The position numbers and the translations under genes are program-made. From DAIODI01 sp036746875 (lineage in GTDB: Bacteria; Pseudomonadota; Alphaproteobacteria; Rhizobiales; Aestuariivirgaceae), in contig DAIODI010000165.1 in the NCBI GenBank assembly GCA_036746875.1, positions 1 to 6,409 on the forward strand: a stretch of DNA of 6,409 bases, written 5' to 3'. The notes under the pieces are model-generated. The model was not told where the DNA came from and did no database searches. It worked only from the letters and a program-made list of their open reading frames with translations. Numbering within the stretch: the first letter of the stretch is position 1; the number at the start of each line of letters is the position of its first letter. Of the stretch, positions 5,660 through 6,409 are shown piece after piece.

Positions 5660-6355
5660 CTAGGCCTTGCGCAGGAGGTTGAGGGCGAGGCGTCGGAGGA
5701 TGGCGAGGGGAGCGGGGTCGTTATCGGCGCGGTTACGTTTGGCGTCCTCGCCGAAGGTGACGTCGAGCACCCGGTGCTGGCTGTTCTCGATGGCCCAATG
5801 GCTGCGCTCGGCCTCCGCAAGCGCCTGATGCGTCATCGGCCGGGAGGAGACGTAGCGCGGAAACCGGCCTGACGGCATCAGGCCGACCGCACCATCTGAT
5901 CGTATTCGCATCATCTTTTTCCGCCAAGCGGTTTCCACTTGGCGGGATGATGCCCGAGAAGCGCGTCGCGCTGGTCTGCCTGCCTTGTTCCCATGTCGTG
6001 CCGGTCACCCGGGCAATCGTGGCCAGCCGGGGGAAGCGATGCGCGCCGGGAAAGCGCCGGCCGCCGCCACCGCCTCCTGGGCCAGAACCAGCTTCTCGCG
6101 GGTGACGAAGGCCGAGACCAGATGCAGCGCGGCGCGGCCCGCGCCCCTGTCGAGGCTGGCGCGCAAGGGCTTCCCGTCGATGGCGACCAGCGCCGGCGCA
6201 TCGGGCCGGATCGTCGCACGCACAGATCGTGCCGCACACCACCAGAAGCAAAACCTCGGGAAGCGGGTGGCGACCCGCCAACTCTCCCGATCGTCCTCCA
6301 GAAGCGCGAAACGATCCAAAAGCACGCGAAGACGCGGCCGATCTCCAGGGTCCAT
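5660..6355 (-). pseudogene. ISAs1-family transposase remnant, frameshifted and internally deleted
   Basis: Four pieces of one ISAs1-type transposase can be read in order. The N-terminus from ATG 6355 (MDPGDRPRLRVLLDRFALLE) follows GGGAGG at 5 bases. Near 6272 the frame changes to RHPLPEVLLLVVCGTICACDD, typical of the N-terminal associated domain. Near 6207 it jumps back to PDAPALVAIDGKPLRASLDR, with the first catalytic Asp at 6176-6178, continuing through ALHLVSAFVTREKLVLAQEA. Near 6060 it jumps to RRFPGAHRFPRLATIARV and EQGRQTSATRF. After an inserted element (about 5860-5959) comes the C-terminus YVSSRPMTHQALAEAERSHW and VLDVTFGEDAK, ending LALNLLRKA and TAG. About 590 bases of transposase sequence remain (~197 codons) against roughly 350-380 residues in the family. 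The deletions remove the region between CDD and the first Asp, and the core with the second Asp and the Glu, so it cannot be active. Deletion sizes are inferred from remembered family layout. Confidence 0.88.
5860..5959. repeat. Double-hairpin palindromic element inserted in the transposase remnant (RIME/REP-like)
   Basis: About 100 bases that have no place in an ISAs1 transposase separate its TSATRF and YVSSRPM motifs and shift the frame. The insert has two strong inverted repeats. The first is CGGCCTGA (5865-5872) and TCAGGCCG (5878-5885) around CGGCA. The second has an outer stem GCATCATC (5908-5915) and GATGATGC (5946-5953), a TTTTT bulge, an inner stem CCGCCAAGCGG (5921-5931) and CCACTTGGCGG (5935-5945) with one G-T wobble, and a TTT loop. 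A 6-base direct repeat AGCGCG flanks it (5854-5859 and 5960-5965); removing one copy with the insert (106 bases) restores the reading frame. Size and two-palindrome layout resemble the Rhizobium intergenic mosaic elements (RIME), and the second hairpin has the layout of an abundant Hyphomicrobiales palindrome that I recall as GCATGATC...GATCATGC. Family membership is inferred; the structure is directly seen. Confidence 0.75.
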
Positions 6356-6409
6356 GGATGCCTCCCATCTCCTCCATGCCTTGACTCTGCCCCGCCGCCC
6401 TCGCGCTGC

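Larger units (their letters stand above)
5570..6409 (-). mobile_element. Degenerate ISAs1-family insertion sequence (right end outside window)
   Basis: The region is defined by a broken ISAs1-type transposase (5660-6355). A possible outer end lies at 5570, where the plus strand reads CTGGGTTATCGCATTTGG. From memory, many ISAs1 elements have ends resembling CAGGGCTATCGCA, which would agree at 11 of 13 bases; this is a recollection and not a search. No matching inverted end is visible before 6409, so the other end is probably beyond the window or lost. The first 54 bases upstream of the transposase start (6356-6409) show a good ribosome site, GGGAGG, but no other gene. If 5570 is right, the element ends about 20 bases upstream of the predicted livK -35 box. 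Confidence 0.6.

Noticed and set aside
3914..5872. A 652-codon plus-strand open frame covering the gap, livK and the IS end
   Set aside because: It runs through the G homopolymers and the N gap, opposes livK over its whole length, and encodes no recognisable domain.

Overview
The window is a high-GC stretch (roughly two thirds G+C by eye) that looks like an alphaproteobacterial chromosome, probably Hyphomicrobiales. I base that on the codon style, the gene order, the long Liv permeases and a palindromic repeat of a kind I associate with that group. The organism cannot be named from the sequence. All recognisable genes lie on the minus strand.

Reading along the minus strand from right to left, the first region (about 5570 to the window end at 6409) is a decayed ISAs1-type insertion sequence. 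Its transposase has lost most of its catalytic core through two internal deletions, carries frame changes, and is interrupted by a ~100-base element made of two strong hairpins. Next comes a ~170-base leader (5399-5570) with a plausible sigma-70-type promoter and several short palindromes. The rest is a canonical branched-chain amino acid ABC transporter operon (HAAT family): livK (periplasmic binding protein, 4163-5398), livH (permease, 2793-3890), livM (permease, 1049-2788), livG (ATPase, 258-1046) and the start of livF (ATPase, 1-254, cut by the window edge). livH, livM, livG and livF are separated by only 2-4 bases, so they are surely one transcript. livK would deliver substrate to the LivH/LivM channel, powered by LivG/LivF.

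The livK-livH spacer holds a 10-base run of N flanked by G homopolymers and an almost pyrimidine-free tract. This is a scaffold join with damaged sequence, not biology, so the real spacer length and any attenuator there are unknown. Close to this join livK ends in a TAG that may be a premature stop or an error: the next four codons read IFPK and then TAA.

I find no undescribed multi-gene system. The items most worth a second look are the double-hairpin element inside the transposase, the livK stop codon, and the unusually long N-terminal membrane extensions of LivM and, less so, LivH.
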